NCBI GenBank assembly: GCA_910577055.1
Contig: CAJTKX010000001.1
Coordinates: 1 to 64,000 of the forward strand
Length of the DNA stretch: 64,000 bases
Reading direction: 5' to 3'
Source of the DNA: an uncultured Christensenella sp.
GTDB taxonomy: Bacteria; Bacillota; Clostridia; Christensenellales; Borkfalkiaceae
Below the pieces are notes generated by a model, which worked only from the letters and a program-made list of their open reading frames with translations, was not told the DNA's origin and made no database searches. Position 1 is the first letter of the stretch; every line of letters begins with the position of its first letter. Position numbers and translations under genes: made by a program. This document shows, piece after piece, positions 31,152 to 39,546 of the stretch.

Positions 31152-32729
31152 TTATTTACTGAATACATAGAATATCGTTGCGAATATGGGGATATTCAAA
31201 ACCACGAGGCAAGGAATAATTATTTTTGCCGCGATATCACCCGCGCTTGCAAAGCTTACGTTTAAAAGTATCGAGGTTACGAAGATAATCAATATCATTA
31301 AAATCGTAATCACAACCGATGCCGTAAGATATGAGTGGGAGGTAGGCTTTCTTGTACATTTTCCGAAATCCGTTGTTGTAAGAATTCCGAAAATCGCAAG
31401 TTGCGCAACCGCTATTGCAAGAATAACAAACGGATAACCGATAGATATGCCGTTCACCCCGAGCGAGTCCTTAAACGCAAGACTTAAAGCGAACTCAAAC
31501 AAAAGAATTACGCCTATTATTAACGAGCACTTAAAAAGCGTTTTACCGCGATTATACTTCTTTCTTCTCGACCCGGAAACGGAGTATTCGGAAGAGGTTA
31601 CCGTCAAACCGTCTTTGCTTGCTTTAACGCTCGCGTCCTCGTAGCTTACTTGTACGGGCACTTGTTGAATAGGGTTAGTCGGTTGCTGTTCCGTATAGGT
31701 CTGCTGTTTAACCGTTTTTACAAACAGATTGTTTATCAAATTTTTATAATCGCGCTCGGTTTCTGGTTTATTGTTATAAATAAGCTTATCCGTATCGATA
31801 TTGTCGGAATAAGGAACAGTGGGCGTTTCGGTTTGCTCTGCAACGGGTTCGGAAATAAGCCGCAAATAATTTTCGTGCATCCTACGCTCTTCCGAGGCTC
31901 TGTCAATAGACGCACCGGAGGGTGCCTGAGTTATTTGGCTTTCTTGTATAGCCGAAGTGTACACGGCTTCTTGCTCGGGTTGAGGCGCTTGAATAGACGT
32001 AGGTTGCTGAGCGGCTTGCTGCATCTGCGCCATAACTTCTTGCATTATCTGCTGAACGACCTCTTGCAAAGGCACTTGCTGTTCGCTGTTCTGCGCGGAA
32101 ATGGGAGTTTCTTCTATGGGCTGAGCAGTAGTCTGTACAACGGGTTGCTCGGCAACGACTTCTACGGCTTTAACTGCGGGTTGTTCCGCCGCGCCGGATT
32201 CCTTTGCCTTTTCTTCATTTTCGTCGTTGTACTTAACCTCGCGCACTTCTTTAACTTCGTCTTCATCTTTCAAATTCGGTACGCGGGAAGTAGAGGTCTT
32301 TAAAATCTTAAAATCAACGGCGGTGGGAGCGGGTTGCGAAAAGTCAAAATTCCTTTCGGAAATAAGACTGTCTATAACCGTCCTCGAATATTCCCATTCC
32401 GCTTGGTTTTTCTCGGTAATTTCTCTTCCGCTGTCTGTAAGGGTATAGTATTTTCTTCTTCCGCCGTTTGAAACCTCGTCGGTTTTCCAGTAAGCGTTTA
32501 TGTAGCCTTGACTTTCAAGGCGTTTTAACGCGCTGTAAAGGGTGGGCTGTTTTAAAGAATATTGCCCGTGGCTTTTTGACTCGATTTCTTCTATAATTTC
32601 GTAACCGTATTTATCGCGCTCGTATAGAGTGCGAAGAATAATCGTATTTATATGCCCGCGGATAAGGTCTGCGCTTATGCCGCTTTTATTTTCGTCCTCG
32701 ACTTCATCGTTTTTCAATTCTTCGTCCAA
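31152..32729 (-). CDS. PadR-family regulator fused to a membrane domain
   Basis: The 525-residue chain has three parts. Residues about 20-125 form a PadR winged helix (RTLYERDKYGYEIIEEIESK, PTLYSALKRLESQGYI, GGRRKYYTLTDSGRE). Residues about 130-390 are low-complexity, rich in Gln, Pro, Glu and Ala. The last 135 residues hold four hydrophobic helices starting near LFKCSLIIGVILLFEFAL. PadR proteins are normally soluble and 100-200 residues, so this is an unusual membrane-tethered form. The TTG start at 32729 follows GGAGG nine bases upstream. A palindromic motif (TATGTC-ACA-CATA, 32809-32829) lies upstream of its promoter, between it and the divergent thioesterase gene. The signal it senses cannot be told. 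Confidence 0.8.
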   Translation of the reverse strand: MDEELKNDEVEDENKSGISADLIRGHINTIILRTLYERDKYGYEIIEEIESKSHGQYSLKQPTLYSALKRLESQGYINAYWKTDEVSNGGRRKYYTLTDSGREITEKNQAEWEYSRTVIDSLISERNFDFSQPAPTAVDFKILKTSTSRVPNLKDEDEVKEVREVKYNDENEEKAKESGAAEQPAVKAVEVVAEQPVVQTTAQPIEETPISAQNSEQQVPLQEVVQQIMQEVMAQMQQAAQQPTSIQAPQPEQEAVYTSAIQESQITQAPSGASIDRASEERRMHENYLRLISEPVAEQTETPTVPYSDNIDTDKLIYNNKPETERDYKNLINNLFVKTVKQQTYTEQQPTNPIQQVPVQVSYEDASVKASKDGLTVTSSEYSVSGSRRKKYNRGKTLFKCSLIIGVILLFEFALSLAFKDSLGVNGISIGYPFVILAIAVAQLAIFGILTTTDFGKCTRKPTSHSYLTASVVITILMILIIFVTSILLNVSFASAGDIAAKIIIPCLVVLNIPIFATIFYVFSK

Positions 32730-32759
32730 GGTTTTCGTCCTCCGTTATTATCTTTATTT

Positions 32760-32789
32760 ATTTTACCATAATTTGCCGAACAAAGTCAA
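32760..32789 (-). promoter_or_regulatory. Promoter of the PadR-type gene
   Basis: On the minus strand TTGACT (32789-32784), 18-base spacer, TAAAAT (32765-32760), 30 bases before the TTG start. Confidence 0.7.
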
Positions 32790-32808
32790 TACTTTAAACA
32801 AGATAAAT

Positions 32809-32829
32809 AGTACTATGTCACACATAATT
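32809..32829. repeat. Palindromic repeat, copy A
   Basis: AGTACTATGTC-ACA-CATAATT. The core TATGTC/CATA half-sites are inverted. It lies midway between the divergent promoters of the PadR-type and thioesterase genes. Near-identical copies occur at 50720-50740 and 57177-57197. PadR regulators bind ATGT/ACAT dyads, so this copy could be an operator. Confidence 0.6.
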
Positions 32830-32850
32830 GCTCTAAAATACCGTTATTTA

Positions 32851-32880
32851 TTGGACTTTTTAGCTTGTTTTTGATAAAAT
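32851..32880 (+). promoter_or_regulatory. Promoter of the thioesterase gene, probably leaderless
   Basis: TTGGAC (32851-32856), 18-base spacer, TAAAAT (32875-32880). Only six bases separate the -10 box from the ATG at 32887, and there is no ribosome binding site. Confidence 0.65.
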
Positions 32881-32886
32881 CGAAGT

Positions 32887-33618
32887 ATGTACAGACATAA
32901 AAAAGTTTATGAATTAAGATACACTGACGTTGATGCATTCGATAATTTAAAGCCCTCGTCGTTGCTTTCGTTTTTACAAGAAAGCGCGTGCCTTTCCGCG
33001 GACGAGCTGGGTTTTGGCTATGCGGATATCGCGCCGAAGAATATGGGCTTTATAATTGTAAATTGGTATATTGATTTTTTCCGTCCCGTAAAGCTCGGCG
33101 ATAAGCTCGAAGTGCACACTTGGCCGCTTCGACCTAAATTTTTAATATTTTTAAGAGATTTCGAGCTTTTCGTAAACGGAGAAAAGGTAGGTGTGGCAAC
33201 TGCGCGTTGGTGTATGGTCGATACCGAAAATTACAGCGTACTGCCCGCAAACGCATACTTTAAAGAGGAAGATTTTGTAAATTATAACACCGAGCGCAGT
33301 ATAGACTTCAAAGCGTGGAAGATACCGGCGATTGAAGACGGTGAAAAAGTATATACGAAAAAGGTGACTTATTCCGACTACGACCACTATTTTCATGTAA
33401 ACAACACTAAGTACGCTGATTTTTTAATCGACGCGTTTTCCGTTGAGGAATTTAAAAATAAATATATTAAAAATTTGCAAGTAACATATGTAAAACAGTG
33501 CAAAATGGGCGAAAAGATAGAGTTTTTCCGTTGCGAAAAGGACGGCGCATATTATATTGAGGGCAAAGTAGACGAAGAAGTTCGCGTTCAATTCAAGGTT
33601 GCGTTCGATGAAGTATGA
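32887..33618 (+). CDS. Acyl-ACP thioesterase
   Basis: The 243-residue product has the double hot-dog layout of FatA/FatB-type acyl-ACP thioesterases. The first hot-dog contains YTDVDAFDNLKPSSLLSFLQ and RPVKLGDKLEVHTWP; the second contains YSDYDHYFHVNNTKYADFL with the conserved Asn and His region. The enzyme releases fatty acids from acyl carrier protein and may adjust membrane lipid composition. The start has no ribosome binding site and the promoter -10 box ends six bases upstream, so translation is probably leaderless. It overlaps the following peptidase gene by 11 bases. Confidence 0.85.
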   Translation: MYRHKKVYELRYTDVDAFDNLKPSSLLSFLQESACLSADELGFGYADIAPKNMGFIIVNWYIDFFRPVKLGDKLEVHTWPLRPKFLIFLRDFELFVNGEKVGVATARWCMVDTENYSVLPANAYFKEEDFVNYNTERSIDFKAWKIPAIEDGEKVYTKKVTYSDYDHYFHVNNTKYADFLIDAFSVEEFKNKYIKNLQVTYVKQCKMGEKIEFFRCEKDGAYYIEGKVDEEVRVQFKVAFDEV

Positions 33619-34243
33619 AATAGTTTATTCAAAGCGCGGAAGCCTTTCTATAACCGTTTCCGCTGACAATAAAGTTACGCTCCGTTGCCCTATCGGATAC
33701 AGCCGAGAGCGTGCGGATAGGTTTTTAAGCGAAAAATCCGCTTGGATAAATAGGACGGTTGCAAGAAATGAGAAGAGGTTAGTTGCTAACTCTGAAATTA
33801 TTTCTTATGAAAAAATATTAATAAATGGCGTAAGGTTTCCGCTTTACATAGGTTGTTCCATAAGGGAAATTACCAATAACGGAGTTTTCGTTAAAAGCAT
33901 AAATGATATAAAAAGGCTTTTTACGGACGCTTTTGCCGCAATATTTATCGAGAGATTGAAAGAAATTTCCCGCCGGACGGGCTTAAATTTCCGTTCCGTG
34001 CAAATTAAAGGCTACAAAAGCCGTTGGGGTTGTTGCGACGGGGCAAATAACCTATCGTTCAATTATAAGCTCTTTATGTTGCCTAACCATATACAATATT
34101 ATATAATAATACACGAGCTTTGCCACACGGCACAGCATAATCATTCGGAAAGTTTTTGGCGGCTTGTAGAAAAGTTTGCGCCCGATTATAGGCGAGTAAA
34201 AAAAGAATTGCGCGGATACGATTTTCTGACAAGTTTATATTAA
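33608..34243 (+). CDS. YgjP-like zinc metallopeptidase (M48-type)
   Basis: The 211-residue protein has an N-terminal region of about 60 residues (ITVSADNKVTLRCPIGYS, WINRTVARNE) and a C-terminal zincin domain. There IIHELCHTAQHNHSESFWRL supplies the HExxH-type motif (HELCH) and a third ligand region, preceded by KSRWGCCDGANNLSFNYKLF, the signature of YgjP/WLM-type proteins. Members are thought to be metalloproteases, some linked to restriction loci, but the role here is unknown. The ATG at 33608 overlaps the thioesterase stop; an in-frame TTG at 33599 is less likely. Confidence 0.82.
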   Translation: MKYEIVYSKRGSLSITVSADNKVTLRCPIGYSRERADRFLSEKSAWINRTVARNEKRLVANSEIISYEKILINGVRFPLYIGCSIREITNNGVFVKSINDIKRLFTDAFAAIFIERLKEISRRTGLNFRSVQIKGYKSRWGCCDGANNLSFNYKLFMLPNHIQYYIIIHELCHTAQHNHSESFWRLVEKFAPDYRRVKKELRGYDFLTSLY

Positions 34244-34247
34244 TTAC

Positions 34248-34276
34248 TTGACTTATAATCTGCCGTGTTATATAAT
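34248..34276 (+). promoter_or_regulatory. Promoter of the carA operon
   Basis: TTGACT (34248-34253), 17-base spacer, TATAAT (34271-34276). It gives a leader of about 180 bases before carA. Confidence 0.8.
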
Positions 34277-34285
34277 TTATAAGGT

Positions 34286-34445
34286 TACGGTTATTAAGAT
34301 GAAGATTAAGGATACTTTGAACGAAAATTCAAGATACAGCGTAATTTATTGTAACGGCGGATTAAATTTTCCCGCCGCACATAACCGTTTTAATAATTTT
34401 GTTTTTATAGATGACTGATTTATTTTTTAAATCAGTCTTTATTTT
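34286..34445 (+). promoter_or_regulatory. Structured carA leader with short ORF and terminator-like hairpin
   Basis: The leader can pair ACGGTTAT (about 34286-34293) with ATAACCGT (about 34381-34388) as a closing stem around a GGCGG/CCGCC hairpin. A terminator-like stem follows, GACTGATTT/AAATCAGTC (34413-34437), with TTTATTTT. A 39-codon ORF (34299-34418, starting MKIKDTLNEN and ending in the terminator stem) could be a leader peptide but has no clear ribosome binding site. The layout suggests transcription attenuation. The PyrR-binding consensus is not seen. Confidence 0.45.
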
Positions 34446-34463
34446 AAATTTTAAAGGTGCTTC

Positions 34464-35540
34464 ATGAAAAACAGCAAGGCGTATTTAACTTTACAAAACG
34501 GCAAAACCTTCGTCGGCAATAGGTTCGGCGCGGACGGAGAAATCGTCGGAGAGCTTGTATTTACTACGGGTATGACGGGCTATATAGAAACGTTGACCGA
34601 CCCGAGCTATTATGGGCAGATTGTCACCCAAACTTTCCCGCTTATCGGCAACTACGGTATGATTTCACCTGACTGCGAAAGTAAAAAGTCATGGGTTTCC
34701 GCGTATATCGTCAGAGAGAAGTGCGACACCCCTTCGAATTTCAGAAGCGAGGGGCAGCTTGACGAATACCTTAAAAAGCAAAATATCGTCGGGCTGTACG
34801 GTATAGACACGCGTGAGCTGACTAAAATAGTGCGGGAAACGGGCGTTATGAATGCGGCGATAACTTCTAAACCTTTAAAAGATTTCGGCGAAGTTAACGC
34901 GTATACCGTAAGAAACGCGGTTAAAAGCGTAACTTGCAGTGAGGTTGACGAAAGCGGCGAAAATAACGCTTTAAAAGTCGTTGTTTGGGATTTCGGCGCA
35001 AAGGACAATATCTCTCGTGAGCTTGTTAAACGCGGCTGCCGATGCATCAAGGTTCCGTCGAATTTTACGGCAGAACAAATTCTTGCGCTGAATCCCGACG
35101 GGCTTATGTTAACAAACGGGCCGGGCGACCCCGCAGAAAATGTAGAAATAATAGAAAATATTAAAAAGCTTGCCGGCAAATTGCCCATATTCGGAATTTG
35201 CCTCGGGCATCAGTTGTTTGCGCTTGCAATGGGCGGTAAGACCAAGAAAATGAAGTACGGGCATAGGGGTGCCAACCAACCCGTAAAAAATCTTGCGACC
35301 GGCAGAGTTTACATATCAAGCCAAAACCACGGTTACGAGGTAATTTCGGAAAGCCTTGAAGGAAAGGGGGTTTTAAGCTATATCAACGCCAACGACGGCA
35401 CTTGCGAAGGATTTGACTATCCCGAGCTTAACGCTTACACCGTGCAGTTTCACCCCGAAGCTTGCGGCGGACCGCAAGACGCTTCGTTCCTCTTTGACAA
35501 GTTCATAAAGAATATAAAGGAGGGCAAGTTCAATGCCTAA
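34464..35540 (+). CDS. carA: Carbamoyl phosphate synthase small subunit
   Basis: CarA is the glutaminase subunit that feeds ammonia to CarB for carbamoyl phosphate, used in pyrimidine and arginine synthesis. The 358-residue product has the N-terminal CarA domain (LVFTTGMTGYIETLTDPSYY) and a class I amidotransferase domain. There the nucleophile Cys lies in GICLGHQLFALA and the His-Glu pair in QFHPEA. The ribosome binding site is AAAGGTG. It overlaps the CarB-DapF gene by eight bases. Confidence 0.96.
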   Translation: MKNSKAYLTLQNGKTFVGNRFGADGEIVGELVFTTGMTGYIETLTDPSYYGQIVTQTFPLIGNYGMISPDCESKKSWVSAYIVREKCDTPSNFRSEGQLDEYLKKQNIVGLYGIDTRELTKIVRETGVMNAAITSKPLKDFGEVNAYTVRNAVKSVTCSEVDESGENNALKVVVWDFGAKDNISRELVKRGCRCIKVPSNFTAEQILALNPDGLMLTNGPGDPAENVEIIENIKKLAGKLPIFGICLGHQLFALAMGGKTKKMKYGHRGANQPVKNLATGRVYISSQNHGYEVISESLEGKGVLSYINANDGTCEGFDYPELNAYTVQFHPEACGGPQDASFLFDKFIKNIKEGKFNA

Positions 35541-38500
35541 GAGAGAAGATATAAAAAAGGTCCTCGTAATAGGTTCGGGACCTATCGTTATAGGTCAAGC
35601 CGCTGAATTCGACTATGCGGGCGCACAAGCTTGCCGTGTTTTGAAAGACGCGGGCGTAAACGTCGTTCTTTGCAACTCAAACCCCGCAACTATAATGACG
35701 GACAAAGCTCTTGCAGACGAAATTTACCTTGAACCGTTGACCGTAGACACTTTAAAGAGGATAATTTTAAAGGAAAAACCCGATAGCTTGCTTGCATCGC
35801 TTGGCGGGCAGACGGGGCTTACCTTGGGCTGTCAGCTTGCAAAAAGCGGCTTTTTGGACGAGCACGGAGTAAAACTTATCGGCGTAAACCTCGACTCTAT
35901 CGACCGCGCGGAGGATAGGGAGCTGTTCAAAGAAACTATGCAGAAGATTAATCAGCCCATAGTTCCTTCCGACATAGCTTACACCGTGGATGAATGCCTT
36001 GCCATTGCCGAAAAAATCGGTTACCCCGTAATAGTTCGCCCCGCATACACTTTAGGCGGCGCGGGCGGAGGCGTAGCGCACGATGAAGAGGAGTTGAAAC
36101 TTATTTCTCATAACGGACTTATGCTTTCGCCTATCACGCAAGTTTTAATTGAAAAATATATCGGCGGTTGGAAAGAAATTGAGTTCGAAGTTCTTCGTGA
36201 CGGCGCGGGCAATGTTTTAACTGTCTGTTCAATGGAAAACTTTGACCCCGTCGGAGTGCATACGGGCGATTCGATAGTCATTGCGCCCGCCGTTACCCTT
36301 TCGGATAAAGAGTATCAGATGCTCAGAACGGCGTCGCTGGATATTATCTCAGAACTGAAAATCGAGGGCGGTTGTAACTGTCAATTTGCTTTAAACCCCG
36401 ATTCTTTCGAGTATTCCGTAATCGAAGTAAACCCCCGCGTTTCGCGCTCTTCCGCGCTCGCGTCTAAGGCTACGGGTTATCCTATTGCTAAGGTTTCCAC
36501 AAAAATTGCACTCGGCTATACTTTGGACGAAATTAAAAACGACGTAACCGGCAAAACTTTCGCTTGTTTTGAGCCGACCCTTGACTATGTTGTAGTCAAA
36601 CTTCCCAAATGGCCGTTTGATAAATTCTTGTACGCGCAAAGAAACCTCGGCACTCGAATGAAAGCTACGGGCGAAGTTATGGCAATCGGCACAAGCTTCG
36701 AAATGGCAATTATGAAAGCAGTGAGGGGTGCGGAGATTTCTGTCGATACTCTAAATATGCCTAAAATGGCAGCGCTTTCCGACGGCGAAATATTATCAAA
36801 GCTTCACGAAATTACAGACGAAAGACTCTTTATAGTATATCAAGCCATTAAGCGCGGCGTGAGCATTGATCAAATTTTCAATATTACGAAAATAGACAGA
36901 TGGTTTTTAAACAAGCTTAAAAATCTTGCCGATTTTGAAAACGAAATTGCGGGCGCGGAAATTTCCCGTGAGCAATACCTTCGAGGCAAAAAGCTCGGCT
37001 ATCCCGACAAGGCGCTTGAAAGATTATCTGCCAACAAGCTTCCTACGCACAGAAACGACGTTTTTAAAATGGTTGATACTTGCGGCGCGGAATTTTCAGC
37101 TCAAACACCGTATTTTTACTCTACATACGACGAAAAAGAGCACGACGAGGCAAAGCCGTTTGTTTTAAACAGCAAGAAAAAGCGAATTATAGTTATCGGC
37201 TCGGGCCCCATAAGAATAGGACAAGGCATAGAGTTCGACTATTCGTCAGTGCACTGTGTGTGGGCGCTGAAACGTCTTGGCTATGAAGTTGTAATTATCA
37301 ACAACAACCCCGAAACTGTTTCAACCGACTTCGACACTGCCGATAGGCTTTATTTCGAAGCGCTTACACCCGAGGACGTACAGAACGTAATCGATATCGA
37401 AAAGCCCTACGGCGTAGTAATAACCTTCGGCGGACAGACGGCAATCAAGCTTTGCGGTTACCTTGATAAAAAGGGTATTCGCATACTCGGCACGCCCGCG
37501 GACAGCGTAGACCTTGCCGAGGACAGAGAGCGCTTTGACGAACTGTTGGAGCAGTTCGGCATCGCCCGTCCCAAAGGGCTTACGGTTATGAGCAAGTCTG
37601 ACGCGGTTGCCGCCGCTGAAAAGCTCGGTTATCCCGTATTGCTTCGTCCATCGTATGTAATCGGCGGTCAGAATATGACTATTGCCTTTACTCAAAACGA
37701 TATTGAGCGTTATATGGACGTTATATTGGCGCAAAAAATCGAAAACCCGGTGCTTTGCGACAAATATTTAATGGGCACCGAGCTTGAAGTAGACGCGATT
37801 TCGGACGGCGTGGACGTGCTTATCCCGGGAATTATGCAGCATATAGAACGCGCGGGAGTTCACAGCGGCGACTCAATCGCGGTCTATCCGCCTTACAATT
37901 TAAGCGACGCTATGCTTAAAAAAGTGGTGGATATCTCAACCAAGCTTGCGATTTCGTTAAAGACTAAAGGTCTTATCAATATCCAATATTTAATTTATCA
38001 AAACGAGCTTTACGTCATCGAAGTTAATCCGAGGGCGTCACGAACTATTCCGTATATATCCAAAGTTACGGGCGTTCCCATGGTCGATTTGGCAACCAAG
38101 ATTTTGACGGGCGCTAAACTTAAAAGGCTTGGCTATGGTACGGGGCTATATCCCAACTCGCCCTATGTTGCGGTAAAAGTTCCCGTATTTTCGTTCGAAA
38201 AGCTTAATGACGTGAACTCTCAGTTGGGACCCGAAATGAAGTCCACGGGCGAGGTACTCGGCATAGGCAAAACGATAGAGGAAGCGCTTTTTAAGGGGCT
38301 TGTGTCGGCGGGCTTCAATATGAAGCACCCCACAAAGCACAAAAAAACGGGTATTTATTTTACCATTAACGACCAAGACAAGCCCGAAATTATCAATATT
38401 GTCAAAAAATTTGCCGATTTGGGACTTGAACTGTACGCAACAAAGGGTACGGCAAATGTTATTCGCAGCCTTGGGCTTGAATGTAACGACGTTGCCAGAC

Positions 38501-39546
38501 TCTCGTCTAACGAAGAAATATTTAAGCTTATGGACGAGGGTAAGGTCGATTACGTTGTTTACACCGGCAAAACGGACGTGGAAAGCATATCTAACTATAT
38601 CAGCTTGCATCATCATGCGATTTTAAAGGGAATAACCGTTTTAACCTCGCTTGATACGACGAACGCGCTTGCCGACGTCATCGCGGGACGATACAACGAA
38701 TTTAATACAGAGCTTGTGGACATAAACGATTTAAGAAAGTCAAAGCTTAAACTGAAATTCAGCAAAATGCACTCGGGCGGTAACGATTATATCTTCTTTA
38801 ACAACTTCGACGGCACAATTACTTGTCCCGAAAGTCTTGCAATAAACTTCTCGGATAGGCACTATGCGATAGGCGCAGACGGGGTGGTTTTGATAGAAAA
38901 GTCAGAGGTTGCCGATGCAAAGGTTCGCATATTCAACAGCGACGGTAGCGACGCGGGGCTTGCGGCAAATCCTTTAAGATGCGTTGCAAAATATCTGTTT
39001 GATAACCGCCTTGCGGGTGAAAAACTTAAATTGGAAAGCTGTTCCGGCGTTAAAGAGCTTGCGGTAAACTCGTTTAACGGCAAGGCAAGCTCAGTGTCCG
39101 TCAATCTCGGTCAACCTACGGTCGAGACGGGCAAAACGGTTTGCTTTGGCGGAGACGAGTATTCAGCGACTTTCGTCAACGTTGGCAATTCTCATCTTGT
39201 AATTTTCACTGATAAGGTGGAAGATATAGATATAGACGCGCTCGGTCAACAACTTACCGATACGGGAAAATATCCTAACGGAATATTTATCGAGTGCGTG
39301 CGCGTAGTTAACCGAGTAACGGTTAAAATGCGCGTTTGGGAGAAAGGCAACGGCGAAACTTGGTCGTGCGGCACTGCGGCAACCGCAGCTGCGGTTGCTT
39401 CCGTTGCAAACGGTAGCTGCGCGTACGGCGAAGTTATTACAGTAAAATTAAAGGGCGGCGATTTGTTCGTCAAGTACGATTTCTGCGGTAACGCTGAGCT
39501 TGACGGAACGGTAAGACAGTCCTTTGAGGGTTCAATCGAAATATAA
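35533..39546 (+). CDS. carB: Fusion of carbamoyl phosphate synthase large subunit and a DapF-like domain
   Basis: Residues 1 to about 1066 are a complete CarB: two ATP-grasp halves (VLVIGSGPIVIGQAAEFDYA near the start and IVIGSGPIRIGQGIEFDY near residue 555), an oligomerisation domain and a C-terminal allosteric domain ending ELVDINDLRK. After three or four linker residues, residues about 1070-1337 are a diaminopimelate epimerase-like domain: FSKMHSGGNDYIFFN, FNSDGSDAG, the Arg motif VWEKGNGETWSCG and Cys1279. The first catalytic cysteine, expected at position 1144 in the C-G-N-G-x-R-C loop, is Ala: the loop reads LAANPLRC. Two-base racemisation by the standard mechanism is therefore unlikely. 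There is no stop, binding site or new start at the junction, so the fusion is real. It follows carA directly and overlaps the cysteine desulfurase start by one base. Confidence 0.9.
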   Translation: MPKREDIKKVLVIGSGPIVIGQAAEFDYAGAQACRVLKDAGVNVVLCNSNPATIMTDKALADEIYLEPLTVDTLKRIILKEKPDSLLASLGGQTGLTLGCQLAKSGFLDEHGVKLIGVNLDSIDRAEDRELFKETMQKINQPIVPSDIAYTVDECLAIAEKIGYPVIVRPAYTLGGAGGGVAHDEEELKLISHNGLMLSPITQVLIEKYIGGWKEIEFEVLRDGAGNVLTVCSMENFDPVGVHTGDSIVIAPAVTLSDKEYQMLRTASLDIISELKIEGGCNCQFALNPDSFEYSVIEVNPRVSRSSALASKATGYPIAKVSTKIALGYTLDEIKNDVTGKTFACFEPTLDYVVVKLPKWPFDKFLYAQRNLGTRMKATGEVMAIGTSFEMAIMKAVRGAEISVDTLNMPKMAALSDGEILSKLHEITDERLFIVYQAIKRGVSIDQIFNITKIDRWFLNKLKNLADFENEIAGAEISREQYLRGKKLGYPDKALERLSANKLPTHRNDVFKMVDTCGAEFSAQTPYFYSTYDEKEHDEAKPFVLNSKKKRIIVIGSGPIRIGQGIEFDYSSVHCVWALKRLGYEVVIINNNPETVSTDFDTADRLYFEALTPEDVQNVIDIEKPYGVVITFGGQTAIKLCGYLDKKGIRILGTPADSVDLAEDRERFDELLEQFGIARPKGLTVMSKSDAVAAAEKLGYPVLLRPSYVIGGQNMTIAFTQNDIERYMDVILAQKIENPVLCDKYLMGTELEVDAISDGVDVLIPGIMQHIERAGVHSGDSIAVYPPYNLSDAMLKKVVDISTKLAISLKTKGLINIQYLIYQNELYVIEVNPRASRTIPYISKVTGVPMVDLATKILTGAKLKRLGYGTGLYPNSPYVAVKVPVFSFEKLNDVNSQLGPEMKSTGEVLGIGKTIEEALFKGLVSAGFNMKHPTKHKKTGIYFTINDQDKPEIINIVKKFADLGLELYATKGTANVIRSLGLECNDVARLSSNEEIFKLMDEGKVDYVVYTGKTDVESISNYISLHHHAILKGITVLTSLDTTNALADVIAGRYNEFNTELVDINDLRKSKLKLKFSKMHSGGNDYIFFNNFDGTITCPESLAINFSDRHYAIGADGVVLIEKSEVADAKVRIFNSDGSDAGLAANPLRCVAKYLFDNRLAGEKLKLESCSGVKELAVNSFNGKASSVSVNLGQPTVETGKTVCFGGDEYSATFVNVGNSHLVIFTDKVEDIDIDALGQQLTDTGKYPNGIFIECVRVVNRVTVKMRVWEKGNGETWSCGTAATAAAVASVANGSCAYGEVITVKLKGGDLFVKYDFCGNAELDGTVRQSFEGSIEI

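Noticed and set aside
31650..32303. Long open frame (217 codons) on the plus strand
   Set aside because: It is antisense to the low-complexity linker of the PadR-type gene; the biased codon content keeps the opposite strand open.
34276..34463. PyrR attenuator before carA
   Set aside because: The conserved PyrR-binding loop sequence is absent, so only a generic structured leader is claimed.
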